Positions 34,368 through 43,861 of a DNA stretch of 64,000 nucleotides are shown here, piece after piece (within the stretch, counting starts at the first letter, position 1; the number at the start of each line of letters is the position of its first letter). This DNA comes from Empedobacter sedimenti (GTDB taxonomy: Bacteria > Bacteroidota > Bacteroidia > Flavobacteriales > Weeksellaceae), in NCBI RefSeq assembly GCF_030005555.1, contig NZ_JASCQG010000013.1, positions 48,337-112,336 on the forward strand, in the 5' to 3' direction. The notes beneath the pieces are model-generated. The model made no database searches. It was given only the letters and a program-made list of their open reading frames with translations, and was not told where the DNA came from. The position numbers and the translations under genes are program-made.

Positions 34368-35697
34368 ATTGATTAGAAACTCGTTTTCTAAAAATGTACA
34401 TTAATGGAAAACTGCGTAAAAACATCCAAATGCCAAATGCAATCCAAATTCCATAAATATTTAAACCAAAGTAATCTGCAAGATAAATGGTTGGTAGAAA
34501 ACCAAGGAATGTTGCGACAATTAAGTTGTTTCGTAAGAGTTTTGCATCGCCCATTCCTTTGAAAAATCCATCAAAAATATAAGCCAATGTGTTGATTGGT
34601 TGCATTAATAAAACCATCCAAAATACAGAATTGAAAATCGTCAAAACATTTGGATCTTGGTTGAAAATTTGCCCAATTTGATTGTAGAAAATGAAACAAA
34701 TCGCAATTAAAATACACGCAATTAAAACTGAATATTTGGAAATATCTTTGCTCAGAATCCAAAGTTTAGGATAATTCCGTTCACCTTGTAAACGACCTGC
34801 CATAGCATTTCCAGCACCTGCATATCCATCAATAAAAAAAGAAAAGAACAACCAAATATTCATCAAAATACTTTGTGCGGCGATGTAGTCTTTTCCATAA
34901 TCGGTGGCGTAAGAGTTGGCAAGAAAAAATGCAACATTAAGCGAAGCAGTTCGTAAAATAAAATTGAAACTTAAGTTGACATATTTCTTGAAAAAAGGAT
35001 GAATGATTTTCCCAGGGTTTAATCCAAATGAAGTTTTTGTGAAATAGTAGTAAAACGCCATGATTACCATAATCAATTGCGCAATCAAACTTGCATAGGC
35101 AGCGCCTTTGATATGATAAGCAGGAATTATTCCGTCAATTCCAAAAATCAAAATATAATCTAAAAATACATGAACAAACGCAGCAGTTAAACTACATTTC
35201 ATTGCCCAAATAGTGTTTTGGATTCCTCTAAATGCACCAAAAAGTGTGAGGGAAATAAGTGTTAATGGAAAACCAAATGCTCTGATTTTGTAATAATCAA
35301 CCGAAAATTGAAGAACCAAATCTTTTGCATTGTACAATTCGAATAGATTTTGCGCAAAAAAATAGGTCGGAACAAAAATAAGTAAACTCAAAAATAGATT
35401 GAAATACAAGGCTTGCGGAACTAATGTTTTGATACTTTCCAATTTATTTGCACCAAAACTTTGCGAAACCAAAGATGAAATAGAGGTTTTGGTTTGGGCA
35501 ACAATCCAAATAATTCCGGAAAGAAAAGAACCAACCAAACCAGTCGCAGCAAGTGCTTCGACCGAATATTCTTTTACATTACCCACCATAGCAATATCGG
35601 TTAAGGTAATAAGAGATTCTGCAATTCCCGAAAAAATTGCAGGAATCGCTAATTGATTAATTTGTTTGAATGTAATTCTATCCGAAACCGAATTCAT
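34366..35697 (-). CDS. MATE family efflux transporter (DinF-like)
   Basis: A 443-aa membrane protein with about twelve hydrophobic segments. Its two-fold repeat is visible in LAIPAIFSGIAESLITLTDIAMVG near the N-terminus, AATGLVGSFLSGIIW, and the related second half with the YAGAGNAMAGRLQGE motif. MATE proteins export drugs or cationic metabolites using a sodium or proton gradient. The DinF branch is suggested by the length and motifs. The gene is followed upstream by a small membrane protein on the same strand, nine bases away. Confidence 0.9.
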   Translation of the reverse strand: MNSVSDRITFKQINQLAIPAIFSGIAESLITLTDIAMVGNVKEYSVEALAATGLVGSFLSGIIWIVAQTKTSISSLVSQSFGANKLESIKTLVPQALYFNLFLSLLIFVPTYFFAQNLFELYNAKDLVLQFSVDYYKIRAFGFPLTLISLTLFGAFRGIQNTIWAMKCSLTAAFVHVFLDYILIFGIDGIIPAYHIKGAAYASLIAQLIMVIMAFYYYFTKTSFGLNPGKIIHPFFKKYVNLSFNFILRTASLNVAFFLANSYATDYGKDYIAAQSILMNIWLFFSFFIDGYAGAGNAMAGRLQGERNYPKLWILSKDISKYSVLIACILIAICFIFYNQIGQIFNQDPNVLTIFNSVFWMVLLMQPINTLAYIFDGFFKGMGDAKLLRNNLIVATFLGFLPTIYLADYFGLNIYGIWIAFGIWMFLRSFPLMYIFRKRVSNQ

Positions 35698-35706
35698 TTC
35701 GAAAAA

Positions 35707-36093
35707 TTATTTTTTTACACGTTTGTAAGGAGGTTTATTTTTGATGATTTGATTTAGCATAAATAAAGTAATTGCAACCAATGTGAAATATCCTAAAAGC
35801 GGCAATCCAGGGATTTGATAATCATTGTATTTGAACATAAAAATACACGCTAAATATCCCGCAAAAATTAAATAGTAAAATACCTTTTTGAACGATCCGT
35901 AATTAAATTTTCCTCGAATATATTCGATAATGTTTAGTAAAATCAAAAAGAAATAAAAGCCAAAAAAGATATAGCGAAGTGGATTAATAGGAGCGTCTGT
36001 TGTACGAATATTAATCATTAAATTGTAATTGTAAACGCCATTATAAATTAATAACAATAAGATAAGAAGGATAATAATACGAAGTATTTTCAT
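35707..36093 (-). CDS. Small four-helix membrane protein, function unknown
   Basis: A 128-aa protein with four hydrophobic segments (about 3-22, 42-60, 73-91 and 98-118) and a basic tail (KNKPPYKRVKK). I recognise no family. It lies nine bases upstream of the MATE gene on the same strand and may be co-transcribed with it. A terminator lies between it and msrB. Confidence 0.6.
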   Translation of the reverse strand: MKILRIIILLILLLLIYNGVYNYNLMINIRTTDAPINPLRYIFFGFYFFLILLNIIEYIRGKFNYGSFKKVFYYLIFAGYLACIFMFKYNDYQIPGLPLLGYFTLVAITLFMLNQIIKNKPPYKRVKK

Positions 36094-36109
36094 AAAGTAT
36101 TTTTACATT

Positions 36110-36134
36110 AAAAAAAGCTGTTTTACAACAGCTT
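36110..36134 (-). terminator. Terminator downstream of msrB
   Basis: Read on the minus strand, AAGCTGTT and AACAGCTT form an eight-bp stem around GTAA, followed by a T-run. Confidence 0.85.
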
Positions 36135-36138
36135 GATA

Positions 36139-36675
36139 TTATTTAATTTCTGGTTTAAAATCTAAAGATAAAGAATTTACGCAATAACGTAAACCTGTTT
36201 GTGTAGGGCCGTCATCAAAAACATGTCCTAAATGACTTCCACAATTCCCGCAAAGTATTTCGGTTCTAGACATACCATGTGAAGTGTCTAAATGTTCTAC
36301 AATTTTACCTTTTTTTATTTCTTGATCAAAACTTGGCCAACCACAATGTCCGTCAAATTTTGAGGCTGATGAAAAAAGTTCTTCTCCGCAAGCGCCACAT
36401 GTATAAACTCCATTTTCAAAATGCATATTAAATTTCCCAGTAAAAGGACGTTCGGTACCAGCTTCGCGCATTACATAATATTGCTCTGGCGTAAGTTCCT
36501 TTTGCCACTCGGCATCAGATTTAGTTACATTGTACTTAGGCTCGTTCATAGCGATTGTTTTATTGGTTTCTGGGGTTGAGATTTCTTTCTTCCCTTGTGG
36601 TATACATGAGATGCTATTTGCACCGATTATTATTGATGAAATTATAAGGTATTTATATTTTATTAGCCAATCCAT
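36139..36675 (-). CDS. msrB: Peptide-methionine (R)-S-oxide reductase, probable lipoprotein
   Basis: A 178-aa enzyme that reduces R-methionine sulfoxide in proteins. The MsrB domain (about 55-178) has two zinc-binding CxxC pairs (CGAC, CGNC), the GHCGWPSF substrate motif, and the catalytic cysteine in the RYCVNS motif near the C-terminus. A hydrophobic N-terminus with SISC near residue 24 is a possible lipobox, suggesting an exported enzyme. The start overlaps the aroB stop by 13 bases. Confidence 0.92.
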   Translation of the reverse strand: MDWLIKYKYLIISSIIIGANSISCIPQGKKEISTPETNKTIAMNEPKYNVTKSDAEWQKELTPEQYYVMREAGTERPFTGKFNMHFENGVYTCGACGEELFSSASKFDGHCGWPSFDQEIKKGKIVEHLDTSHGMSRTEILCGNCGSHLGHVFDDGPTQTGLRYCVNSLSLDFKPEIK

Positions 36676-37715
36676 TGATTATATTTTTCAAAAGCTTGTC
36701 TGATTTGTTCTTCAGTACAAACTACATCATAACGACAATTTCCAATCTTATTAATCAAACTAAAGTTGATTGAATGGTTTTGATTTTTTTTGTCGTGCTT
36801 CATCCATTCCATTAAGCTAGGAAAAATTTGCATATCAATTGTATTTAAAGCGTACATTGAAGCAAAACTTTCGCAAACTTCTTCTAGATCAGTTTTTGAA
36901 ATTAATTCTTGATCATAACTCAAGAAAGTCTCAATAATCATACCGATAACAATTGCTTCACCATGTAAAAGTGGAAAATCAGTTTCTAACGATTCACTTT
37001 CTATTGCATGTCCAATTGTGTGTCCGTAATTTAGGATTTTACGTTCACCTTTTTCATAAGGATCATTATCTACTACATTTTCTTTAATGTGAATAGAGTC
37101 CATAATAAAAGGAACCAAAGATTTTGCATCATGTGTAGGTAACTGAACTAAATTATCCCAATGATCACGATTTTTAATTAAACCATGTTTTAACATTTCT
37201 GCTAATCCAGATTTTACCTGACGTTGTTCTAAAGTTAAAAGAAACTTAGGATCAATTAATACCATTTCTGGTTGAGTAAAAGTTCCGATTATATTTTTCA
37301 TTCCTTCTAAATCAATTCCGTTTTTACCACCAGCAGAAGCATCTACCATTGATAATAACGTTGTAGGTATATTGATAAATTTTATACCACGTTTAAATGT
37401 AGAAGCCATAAAACCTCCCATATCAGTCAAAACACCACCACCAACATTAATTACTAATGAATGACGATCTGCACCCAATTCACTCATCGCTAACCATAGA
37501 TTCGTAACCGTATCAATGTTTTTATTGTCTTCACCAGAATCTATTTCTAAGATTTCGTATGCCGAAAGGTTGTCTAAATCAGCTAGTAATAAAGGTAAAC
37601 AATGTACATGTGTATTCTCGTCAACCAAAAAAAAGATTGAAGAAAAGGTATTCTTAGATAGGTATTCGTCTAAAATATAGGCGATTGAGCCAAAATGAAT
37701 CGGAGCTGATTTCAA
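36663..37715 (-). CDS. aroB: 3-dehydroquinate synthase
   Basis: A 350-aa cytoplasmic enzyme converting DAHP to 3-dehydroquinate, step two of the shikimate pathway, with NAD and a metal. The [14 protein letters not shown] nucleotide-binding region, [13 protein letters not shown] and the metal ligands around GHTIGHAIE are present, and the length is normal. The stop overlaps the start of msrB. It is divergent from the GlmU-like gene. Confidence 0.95.
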   Translation of the reverse strand: MKSAPIHFGSIAYILDEYLSKNTFSSIFFLVDENTHVHCLPLLLADLDNLSAYEILEIDSGEDNKNIDTVTNLWLAMSELGADRHSLVINVGGGVLTDMGGFMASTFKRGIKFINIPTTLLSMVDASAGGKNGIDLEGMKNIIGTFTQPEMVLIDPKFLLTLEQRQVKSGLAEMLKHGLIKNRDHWDNLVQLPTHDAKSLVPFIMDSIHIKENVVDNDPYEKGERKILNYGHTIGHAIESESLETDFPLLHGEAIVIGMIIETFLSYDQELISKTDLEEVCESFASMYALNTIDMQIFPSLMEWMKHDKKNQNHSINFSLINKIGNCRYDVVCTEEQIRQAFEKYNQWIG

Positions 37716-37852
37716 AATGAAATATGTTTAAATAAATGTGCCTAAAATTACGCAGACCTTTTGATATCAACCAAATTTTTTGAATGATTTATTTTAGCCA
37801 TTTCAAATACTATAAAGTATAATGTTATGAAAATTGTCTGAAATTATTTTTT

Positions 37853-37860
37853 TAAATTTG
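37853..37860 (+). promoter_or_regulatory. -7 promoter element of the GlmU-like gene
   Basis: TAAATTTG followed by C, an exact TAnnTTTGC match, 16 bases before the ATG. Confidence 0.55.
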
Positions 37861-37876
37861 CACAAAATCTAAACAG

Positions 37877-39031
37877 ATGAACATAGTTCTATTTGATGGC
37901 GAAGAATGGGAAAATTTTTTGCCTCTAACGTTTACAAAACCTGTTGCGGCTGTCCGTATGGGAATACTAACTTTTGTAGAGCGTTGGGAGAAAATAACAA
38001 ATAAAAGCGTGTCTTTTTTGACCCAAAATTATTTGTCAGAGAAATTTCCTGCAGATTTCCAATCAGAGAATTTATTTATTAATCCTTCCTTTTTTCCTTC
38101 AAAAAAACTGATTGACACAATTCTGAATCTTAATTTAGGACAATCTATCGTATATAAAAATCAATTAGTTGCGGTAAAAACAGTAGAGCAAATACCTACA
38201 ATTACTGTTGATGTAATAGATTTTGACGAAGAAATTATTCATATTCAACACTCTTGGGATTTATTTACATATAATTTTCAAGCGATAGAGTTTGATTTTG
38301 ATTTGGTAACAAAAGGTAGAACTTCACAACCTATTTCTTCAACAAATGGAGTGTTAAATCCTGAGAGAATATTTATAGAAGAAGGAGCTTTTGTAGAATT
38401 TGCTACTTTAAATGCTACTGATGGACCTATATATATAGGAAAAGATTCATTTGTAATGGAAGGTTCTATGGTGCGTGGAGGAATGGCTCTTTGTGAGCAT
38501 GCTACAATAAAAATGGGAACCAAAGTATATGCAGGCTGTACAATTGGACCACACTGTAAAGTTGGTGGCGAGTTGAGTAACGCGATTATTTTAGGTTTTT
38601 CTAATAAAGGACATGACGGATATTTAGGAAACTCTGTTGTAGGAGAATGGTGTAATTTAGGAGCTGATACAAACAATTCTAACTTAAAAAACAACTACGA
38701 TATTGTAAAATTATGGAGTTACAAAGAAAAAAGATTTGTAAAAACAGGATTACAATTTTGTGGTGTAATTGTTGGAGATTATGCTAAGGCAGCCATTAAT
38801 ACTCAGTTTAATACTGGTACGGTTGTTGGTGTTTGTGCGAGTATTTTTCAACCAGGTTTTCCACCAAACTTAATTAAACATTATAGTTGGGGAGGAAATT
38901 CGGATGCGCCGGTTTATAATCTTGACCGTGCATGTGAAGCTGCAGAAAGAATGATGGCAAGACGTAAAGTAGAGTTTACTTCTGCTGATAGAAAGATTTT
39001 AGAACATATTTTTAATTTAAATAACAACTAA
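37877..39031 (+). CDS. Alternative Bacteroidetes GlmU-like sugar nucleotidyltransferase/acyltransferase
   Basis: A 384-aa protein. The N-terminal half begins with VLFDGEEWENFLPLTFTKPVA, the start of the Bacteroidetes-specific alternative GlmU family rather than the GxGTRM loop of classical nucleotidyltransferases. From about residue 160 a left-handed beta-helix of hexapeptide repeats begins, with IYIGKDSFVMEGSMVRGGMAL and NAIILGFSNKGHDGYLGNSVVGEWCNLGADT. The likely job is UDP-N-acetylglucosamine formation for peptidoglycan and lipopolysaccharide; the assignment comes from family resemblance. Confidence 0.8.
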   Translation: MNIVLFDGEEWENFLPLTFTKPVAAVRMGILTFVERWEKITNKSVSFLTQNYLSEKFPADFQSENLFINPSFFPSKKLIDTILNLNLGQSIVYKNQLVAVKTVEQIPTITVDVIDFDEEIIHIQHSWDLFTYNFQAIEFDFDLVTKGRTSQPISSTNGVLNPERIFIEEGAFVEFATLNATDGPIYIGKDSFVMEGSMVRGGMALCEHATIKMGTKVYAGCTIGPHCKVGGELSNAIILGFSNKGHDGYLGNSVVGEWCNLGADTNNSNLKNNYDIVKLWSYKEKRFVKTGLQFCGVIVGDYAKAAINTQFNTGTVVGVCASIFQPGFPPNLIKHYSWGGNSDAPVYNLDRACEAAERMMARRKVEFTSADRKILEHIFNLNNN

Positions 39032-39123
39032 TTTAACAAAGAAAAAGACACAGGATTTTGTCAAAAAATTGCGATATGATTAATTTAATACGTTAATCTA
39101 TTAACAATTAATTAAAAAATCCT

Positions 39124-39131
39124 TAATTTTG
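39124..39131 (+). promoter_or_regulatory. -7 promoter element of the cysteine synthase-like gene
   Basis: TAATTTTG followed by C, an exact TAnnTTTGC match, 28 bases before the ATG. Confidence 0.55.
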
Positions 39132-39159
39132 CTTTTTGTTAGAAAAGAATAATTGTGAA

Positions 39160-40197
39160 ATGACTGGTAAATATAAAAACGTTTTAGAGTTAATTGGAGA
39201 TACTCCATTAGTTCAATTAAACAGAATTAACCAAGACATTCCAGGCGAAGTTTATGCAAAGTTAGAGTGTTACAATCCTGGACACTCGACAAAAGACAGA
39301 ATAGCTTTACATATTATAGAAGAGGCTGAAGAAAAAGGTTTATTACAACCAGGTGCTACAATTGTAGAAACAACATCTGGAAATACTGGTTTTGCTGTAG
39401 CAATGGTTGCTATCGTAAAAGGATATAAATGTATCTTGGCAGTTTCGGACAAAACTAAAGCGGAAAAAGTTTCGTTTTTAAAAGCAATGGGCGCAAAAGT
39501 TTTTTTATGTCCAGCTAATGTTCCTGCAGACGATCCAAGATCATATTATGAAGTAGCAAAACGTATTGCTGCCGAAACACCAAATTCTCTTTACATTAAT
39601 CAATATTTTAATCAAGGGAATACTGAAGCACACTATTTAACTACAGGTCCTGAAATCTGGAAACAAACGGAGGGTAAAATTACTCACCTAATCGCTTGTA
39701 CAGGAACAGGAGGTACATTAACAGGTAGTGCTCGTTATATAAAAGAGCAAAACCCAAATGTAAAAATCATTGGTGTTGATGCTTATGGATCTATCCTAAA
39801 ATCTTATCACGAAACTGGGGTTGTAGATCAAAATGAAATTTATCCATATAGAATAGAAGGAATGGGGAAAAATTTAGTTCCTGGTGCCTTAGATTTTACT
39901 ATGGTTGATAAATTTGTTAAAGTAACAGACGAAGAAGCTGCTTATCGTACAAGAGAAATTGCTCTTAAAGAAGGTATTATGGCAGGTTATACATCTGGTG
40001 CAGCGACACAAGCTTACAAACAATTAGCTGAAGAAGGAGAATTTGATGAAAATTCTTTAGCCATTATTTTATTTCCTGACCACGGTTCTCGTTATATGAC
40101 AAAAGTCTTTAGTGATGATTGGATGGCAGAAGAAGGATTCACAAACAGTAGATTAAATGGTTTAGAAGCCAGAGCAACTGTTGAGCGAATTAAATAA
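39160..40197 (+). CDS. Cysteine synthase/cystathionine beta-synthase family PLP enzyme
   Basis: About 345 residues. GDTPLVQLNRIN starts the fold-II domain. The PLP lysine lies in PGHSTKDRIA, the TTSGNTGFAVA loop binds substrate carboxylate, and TGTGGTLTG binds PLP phosphate. The closest known functions are O-acetylserine sulfhydrylase and cystathionine beta-synthase; the unusual PGHSTKDR rather than PxxSVKDR leaves the exact one open. The ATG at 39160 is chosen because the TTG upstream lies just after the -7 element. It precedes the serine palmitoyltransferase-like gene. Confidence 0.85.
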   Translation: MTGKYKNVLELIGDTPLVQLNRINQDIPGEVYAKLECYNPGHSTKDRIALHIIEEAEEKGLLQPGATIVETTSGNTGFAVAMVAIVKGYKCILAVSDKTKAEKVSFLKAMGAKVFLCPANVPADDPRSYYEVAKRIAAETPNSLYINQYFNQGNTEAHYLTTGPEIWKQTEGKITHLIACTGTGGTLTGSARYIKEQNPNVKIIGVDAYGSILKSYHETGVVDQNEIYPYRIEGMGKNLVPGALDFTMVDKFVKVTDEEAAYRTREIALKEGIMAGYTSGAATQAYKQLAEEGEFDENSLAIILFPDHGSRYMTKVFSDDWMAEEGFTNSRLNGLEARATVERIK

Positions 40198-40299
40198 TGC
40201 TTATATTTGTAAAAAATTAAATAACAATAAAGTAGAGTAATGAAATTTATTTCATTTTTCTACTTTTTTTCAATTAATAAAAAAATAAACTATAATAAA

Positions 40300-41559
40300 A
40301 TGGACATTTTTGAACGTTTAAAACAAAATCCTGGACCATTAGGTCAATTTGCTGATTATGGTGAAGGTTATTATGTTTTCCCTCAATTAAAAGGAGAAAT
40401 AGGACCTGTAATGGAATTCCAAGGTAAAAAAGTAATTACTTGGTCTATTAACAACTATTTAGGATTAGCAAATCATCCAGAAGTTCGTAAAGCTGATGCT
40501 GATGCTGCGGCTCAATACGGAATGGCTTATCCAATGGGAGCTCGTGCAATGTCTGGTCAAACAGATTATCATGCACAATTAGAGCAAGAATTAGCTGATT
40601 TTGTTCAAAAAGAATCTGCTTATTTAATGAATTTCGGTTACCAAGGTATGGTATCTACAATTGATGCTTTAGTTTCTAAAAATGATGTAATCGTTTATGA
40701 TGCTGAATGTCATGCTTGTATCGTTGATGGAGTTCGTTTACACTTTGGTAAACGTTTTATTTACCAACACAATAATATCGAGAGTTTCGAAAAAACAATT
40801 ATCCGTGCACGTAAATTAGCTGACAAACAAGGTGGTGGAATTTTAGTGATTACAGAAGGTGTTTTCGGAATGACAGGTAAACAAGGAATCTTAAAAGAGA
40901 TTGCTGCTTACAAAGACGAATACAAATTCCGTTTATTAGTTGATGATGCACACGGTTTTGGTACTTTAGGTAAAACTGGAGCTGGGGCTGGAGAGGAGCA
41001 AGGTTGTCAAGATGCAATTGATATCTATTTCTCAACTTTTGCAAAATCTATGGCTGGTTTCGGAGCATTTATCGCAGGAAACAAAGATATTATTCGTATC
41101 TTAAAATATAACTTACGTTCTCAAATTTTCGCTAAATCATTGACAATGCCAATGGTAATCGGAGGTTTAAAACGTCTTGAGTTATTACGTTCTCAACCAG
41201 AGCTTAAAGATAAGTTATGGCACAATGTAGAAAAAATTCAGAAAGGTTTACAAGATCGCGGATTTGATATCGGTGGATCTGATACATGTGTTACACCAAT
41301 CGTATTAAATGGTTCTCCTATTGAAGCGACTGTTTTAGCAAAAGAAATGCGCGAAGAATATGGTATTTTCGTTTCTGTAGTGGTTTATCCAGTTATTCCA
41401 AAAGGAATGATTATTTTCCGTATTATCCCAACAGCTGCCCACGAAGATGAGCACATCGAATATACGTTAAATTCATTCGCTGAGATTAAAGATAAATTAG
41501 CTGATGGTTATTACAAACGTAAAGCAGAAGAATTGAATGTAGATTTCGTTCAATACTAA
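40300..41559 (+). CDS. Alpha-oxoamine synthase, serine palmitoyltransferase-like
   Basis: About 419 residues, a fold-I PLP enzyme. The PLP lysine lies in TFAKSMAGFGAFIAG; VDDAHGFGTLGKTG and NFGYQGM are typical alpha-oxoamine synthase stretches. In Bacteroidetes this subgroup condenses serine with palmitoyl-CoA to make the sphingolipid precursor 3-ketosphinganine; 2-amino-3-ketobutyrate CoA ligase is the main alternative. The ATG at 40300 gives the conserved MDIFERL start and a leader of about 85 bases after the TATATTTG element at 40202-40209. Confidence 0.85.
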   Translation: MDIFERLKQNPGPLGQFADYGEGYYVFPQLKGEIGPVMEFQGKKVITWSINNYLGLANHPEVRKADADAAAQYGMAYPMGARAMSGQTDYHAQLEQELADFVQKESAYLMNFGYQGMVSTIDALVSKNDVIVYDAECHACIVDGVRLHFGKRFIYQHNNIESFEKTIIRARKLADKQGGGILVITEGVFGMTGKQGILKEIAAYKDEYKFRLLVDDAHGFGTLGKTGAGAGEEQGCQDAIDIYFSTFAKSMAGFGAFIAGNKDIIRILKYNLRSQIFAKSLTMPMVIGGLKRLELLRSQPELKDKLWHNVEKIQKGLQDRGFDIGGSDTCVTPIVLNGSPIEATVLAKEMREEYGIFVSVVVYPVIPKGMIIFRIIPTAAHEDEHIEYTLNSFAEIKDKLADGYYKRKAEELNVDFVQY

Positions 41560-41582
41560 ATATAAAGTTAAAATAACGATAT

Positions 41583-41617
41583 AAAACCCTAAACTATTTC
41601 AGTTTAGGGTTTTTTGT
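41583..41617 (+). terminator. Terminator after the serine palmitoyltransferase-like gene
   Basis: A 13-bp perfect stem (41583-41595 with 41601-41613), loop ATTTC, then a T-run. Confidence 0.93.
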
Positions 41618-41673
41618 TTTTATGTTGATTCAAAACTTAAGGGCGTAATCTCGAAAAAGAGCGTATGATTTAC

Positions 41674-41681
41674 TATATTTG
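41674..41681 (+). promoter_or_regulatory. -7 promoter element of serC
   Basis: TATATTTG, an exact TAnnTTTG match, about 40 bases before the ATG. Confidence 0.55.
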
Positions 41682-41720
41682 TTACAATTTAATACACACA
41701 AACACACAACAATTTTATTT

Positions 41721-42791
41721 ATGAAAATTCACAATTTTAGTGCAGGACCATGCATTTTACCTCAAGTCGTTTTCGACAAGATGGCACAAGCTTGTATCGA
41801 TTTTAACAATTCAGGAACATCAATTTTAGAAATTTCTCACCGTCGCAAAGATGCGGTAGAAGTGATTGATACAGCAAGAGCGTTGGTAAAAGAATTGATG
41901 AATGTTCCAGAAACGCATGATGTTTTATTTATGCAAGGAGGAGCATCATTGCAATTTCCTACTGTGGCTTACAATTTATTGAAAGAAGGAGGAAAAGCAG
42001 CTTACACACAAACAGGAAAATGGGCTGAGAATGCCATCAAAGAAGCAAAACGTTTCGGAGAAATAGAGGTAATTGCTTCTTCTCAGGACAAAAATTATAA
42101 TTATATTCCAAAAGGATACACAATTCCTTCAGATGTCGATTATTTCCACTGTACATCAAATAATACTATTTTTGGAACACAAATGAAGGAGTTTCCAAAT
42201 TCTCCAGTTCCAATGGTTTGCGATATGTCTTCAGATATTTTATCTCGCACAATTGATGTTTCTAAATTTGGCGTAATCTATGCTGGAGCTCAAAAAAATA
42301 TGGGACCTGCTGGTTCTGCTGTCGCAATCGTTCAAAAAGATTTATTAGGTAAAACAGGTCGTAATATCCCAGATTATTTAAACTACGAAACACATATCAA
42401 AAAAGAATCATCGTTTAATACGTGGCCAGTAATTGCAATTTACGGTGTCATGTTAAATTTACAATGGTTAAAAGAGCAAGGTGGAGTAGAAGCGATTGCA
42501 AAAATTAATACTGCAAAAGCGAATGCAATGTATGCAGAAATTGATCGTAACGGATTATTTACAGGAACTGCTGCAACAGAAGATCGTTCTCAAATGAATG
42601 CCACTTTTGTCTTAAATAACGAAGATGTTAAAGCTGATTTTGACGCAATGTTAAAAGACGCAGGAGTTGTTTCTTTAGCGGGGCACCGCGATGTCGGTGG
42701 ATACCGTGCTTCTATGTACAACGCTTTACCATTAGAATCTGTTCAAGTTTTGGTAGAAGTTATGAAACAATTTGAACAAAAATTTGGTTAA
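41721..42791 (+). CDS. serC: Phosphoserine aminotransferase
   Basis: About 356 residues. It converts 3-phosphohydroxypyruvate and glutamate to phosphoserine, second step of serine synthesis, and also serves pyridoxal phosphate synthesis. Signatures are FSAGPCILP at the start, MQGGASLQF, and the PLP lysine in YAGAQKNMGPAGSA. The ATG at 41721 gives the conserved start. serA, which makes its substrate, follows 88 bases downstream. Confidence 0.95.
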   Translation: MKIHNFSAGPCILPQVVFDKMAQACIDFNNSGTSILEISHRRKDAVEVIDTARALVKELMNVPETHDVLFMQGGASLQFPTVAYNLLKEGGKAAYTQTGKWAENAIKEAKRFGEIEVIASSQDKNYNYIPKGYTIPSDVDYFHCTSNNTIFGTQMKEFPNSPVPMVCDMSSDILSRTIDVSKFGVIYAGAQKNMGPAGSAVAIVQKDLLGKTGRNIPDYLNYETHIKKESSFNTWPVIAIYGVMLNLQWLKEQGGVEAIAKINTAKANAMYAEIDRNGLFTGTAATEDRSQMNATFVLNNEDVKADFDAMLKDAGVVSLAGHRDVGGYRASMYNALPLESVQVLVEVMKQFEQKFG

Positions 42792-42796
42792 TCAGC

Positions 42797-42860
42797 AGAT
42801 ATTAGACGCTAGATATTAGTATTGAGAAATATATTATCTAACATCTAAAATCTCACATCT
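42797..42860. repeat. REP-like imperfect inverted repeat between serC and serA
   Basis: AGATATTAG occurs twice (42797-42805, 42811-42819), and 42837-42860 is nearly the reverse complement of that unit. The low-complexity AGATxTTAG pattern is of the dispersed intergenic type seen in Flavobacteriales genomes. Further copies cannot be checked in this window. Confidence 0.5.
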
Positions 42861-42878
42861 TAATTCTATAATAAAAAC

Positions 42879-43829
42879 ATGAAAATATTAGCAAACGACG
42901 GAATCTCTAAGGCAGGAATTGAAGCTTTAGAAGCAAAAGGTTTCGAAGTAATAACTGCTCACGTAGCACAAGAACAATTAGAAAATTATATCAACGAGAA
43001 CGGAATCGAAGTTCTTTTGGTTCGTTCTGCGACTAAAGTTCGTCAACCATTAATTGATGCGACAAATCTTAAAATTATCGGTCGTGGAGGAGTTGGTATG
43101 GACAATATCGATGTTGCTTATGCACGCGAAAAAGGAATTCAAGTCATTAATACGCCAGCATCTTCTTCTCAATCGGTAGCAGAATTTGTGATTGCGCATT
43201 TGTTTTCTATCGTTCGTAATTTGCATCAAGCCAATCGTAGCATGCCTTTAGAAGGTGATTCTAACTTCAATGGATTGAAAAAAGCTTATGCAAAAGCAAT
43301 CGAATTGAGAGGAAAAACAATGGGTGTGATCGGTTTTGGACGCATCGGTGTAGAAGTGATTCGTGAAGCGATTGGTTTAGGAATGAATATTTTAGTATAT
43401 GATAAATTCCCTGCAACTCGCGACATTGAATTAGAGTTTTTTGATGGTCAAAAATTAACGTTTACCATTACTTCTGTAGATTTTGATGAAGTGATTACAA
43501 AAGCAGACTTTATTTCATTGCATGTTCCTGCGCAAGATGGATACATTTTGGGCGAGAAAGAATTTGCAAAAATGAAAGATGGTGTAATTGTTATAAACAC
43601 TGCACGTGGTGGAGTTGTTGACGAAAAAGCGTTGGTGGATGCTATCGAAGATGGTAAAGTTGCGGGTGCAGCATTAGATGTTTTTGAGAATGAGCCAACA
43701 CCAGAAATGGGCTTATTGATGAACGAATCGTTATCGTTATCTCCTCATATTGCAGGTTCTACAAACGAAGCACAAGACAGAATTGGAACTGAATTAGCCG
43801 CACAAATCATAGAGATTTACGGAAAATAA
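42879..43829 (+). CDS. serA: D-3-phosphoglycerate dehydrogenase
   Basis: A 316-aa NAD-dependent D-2-hydroxyacid dehydrogenase making 3-phosphohydroxypyruvate, the first step of serine synthesis. The NAD motif GVIGFGRIGVEV is near 148-159, followed by NTARGGVVDEKAL, and the catalytic His in SPHIAGST near the end. It lacks the C-terminal ACT domain, so serine feedback through that domain is absent. Its place after serC supports SerA over other hydroxyacid dehydrogenases. Confidence 0.92.
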   Translation: MKILANDGISKAGIEALEAKGFEVITAHVAQEQLENYINENGIEVLLVRSATKVRQPLIDATNLKIIGRGGVGMDNIDVAYAREKGIQVINTPASSSQSVAEFVIAHLFSIVRNLHQANRSMPLEGDSNFNGLKKAYAKAIELRGKTMGVIGFGRIGVEVIREAIGLGMNILVYDKFPATRDIELEFFDGQKLTFTITSVDFDEVITKADFISLHVPAQDGYILGEKEFAKMKDGVIVINTARGGVVDEKALVDAIEDGKVAGAALDVFENEPTPEMGLLMNESLSLSPHIAGSTNEAQDRIGTELAAQIIEIYGK

Positions 43830-43861
43830 TATTGGTTTTATTCCATTTAAATTTAATTAAA

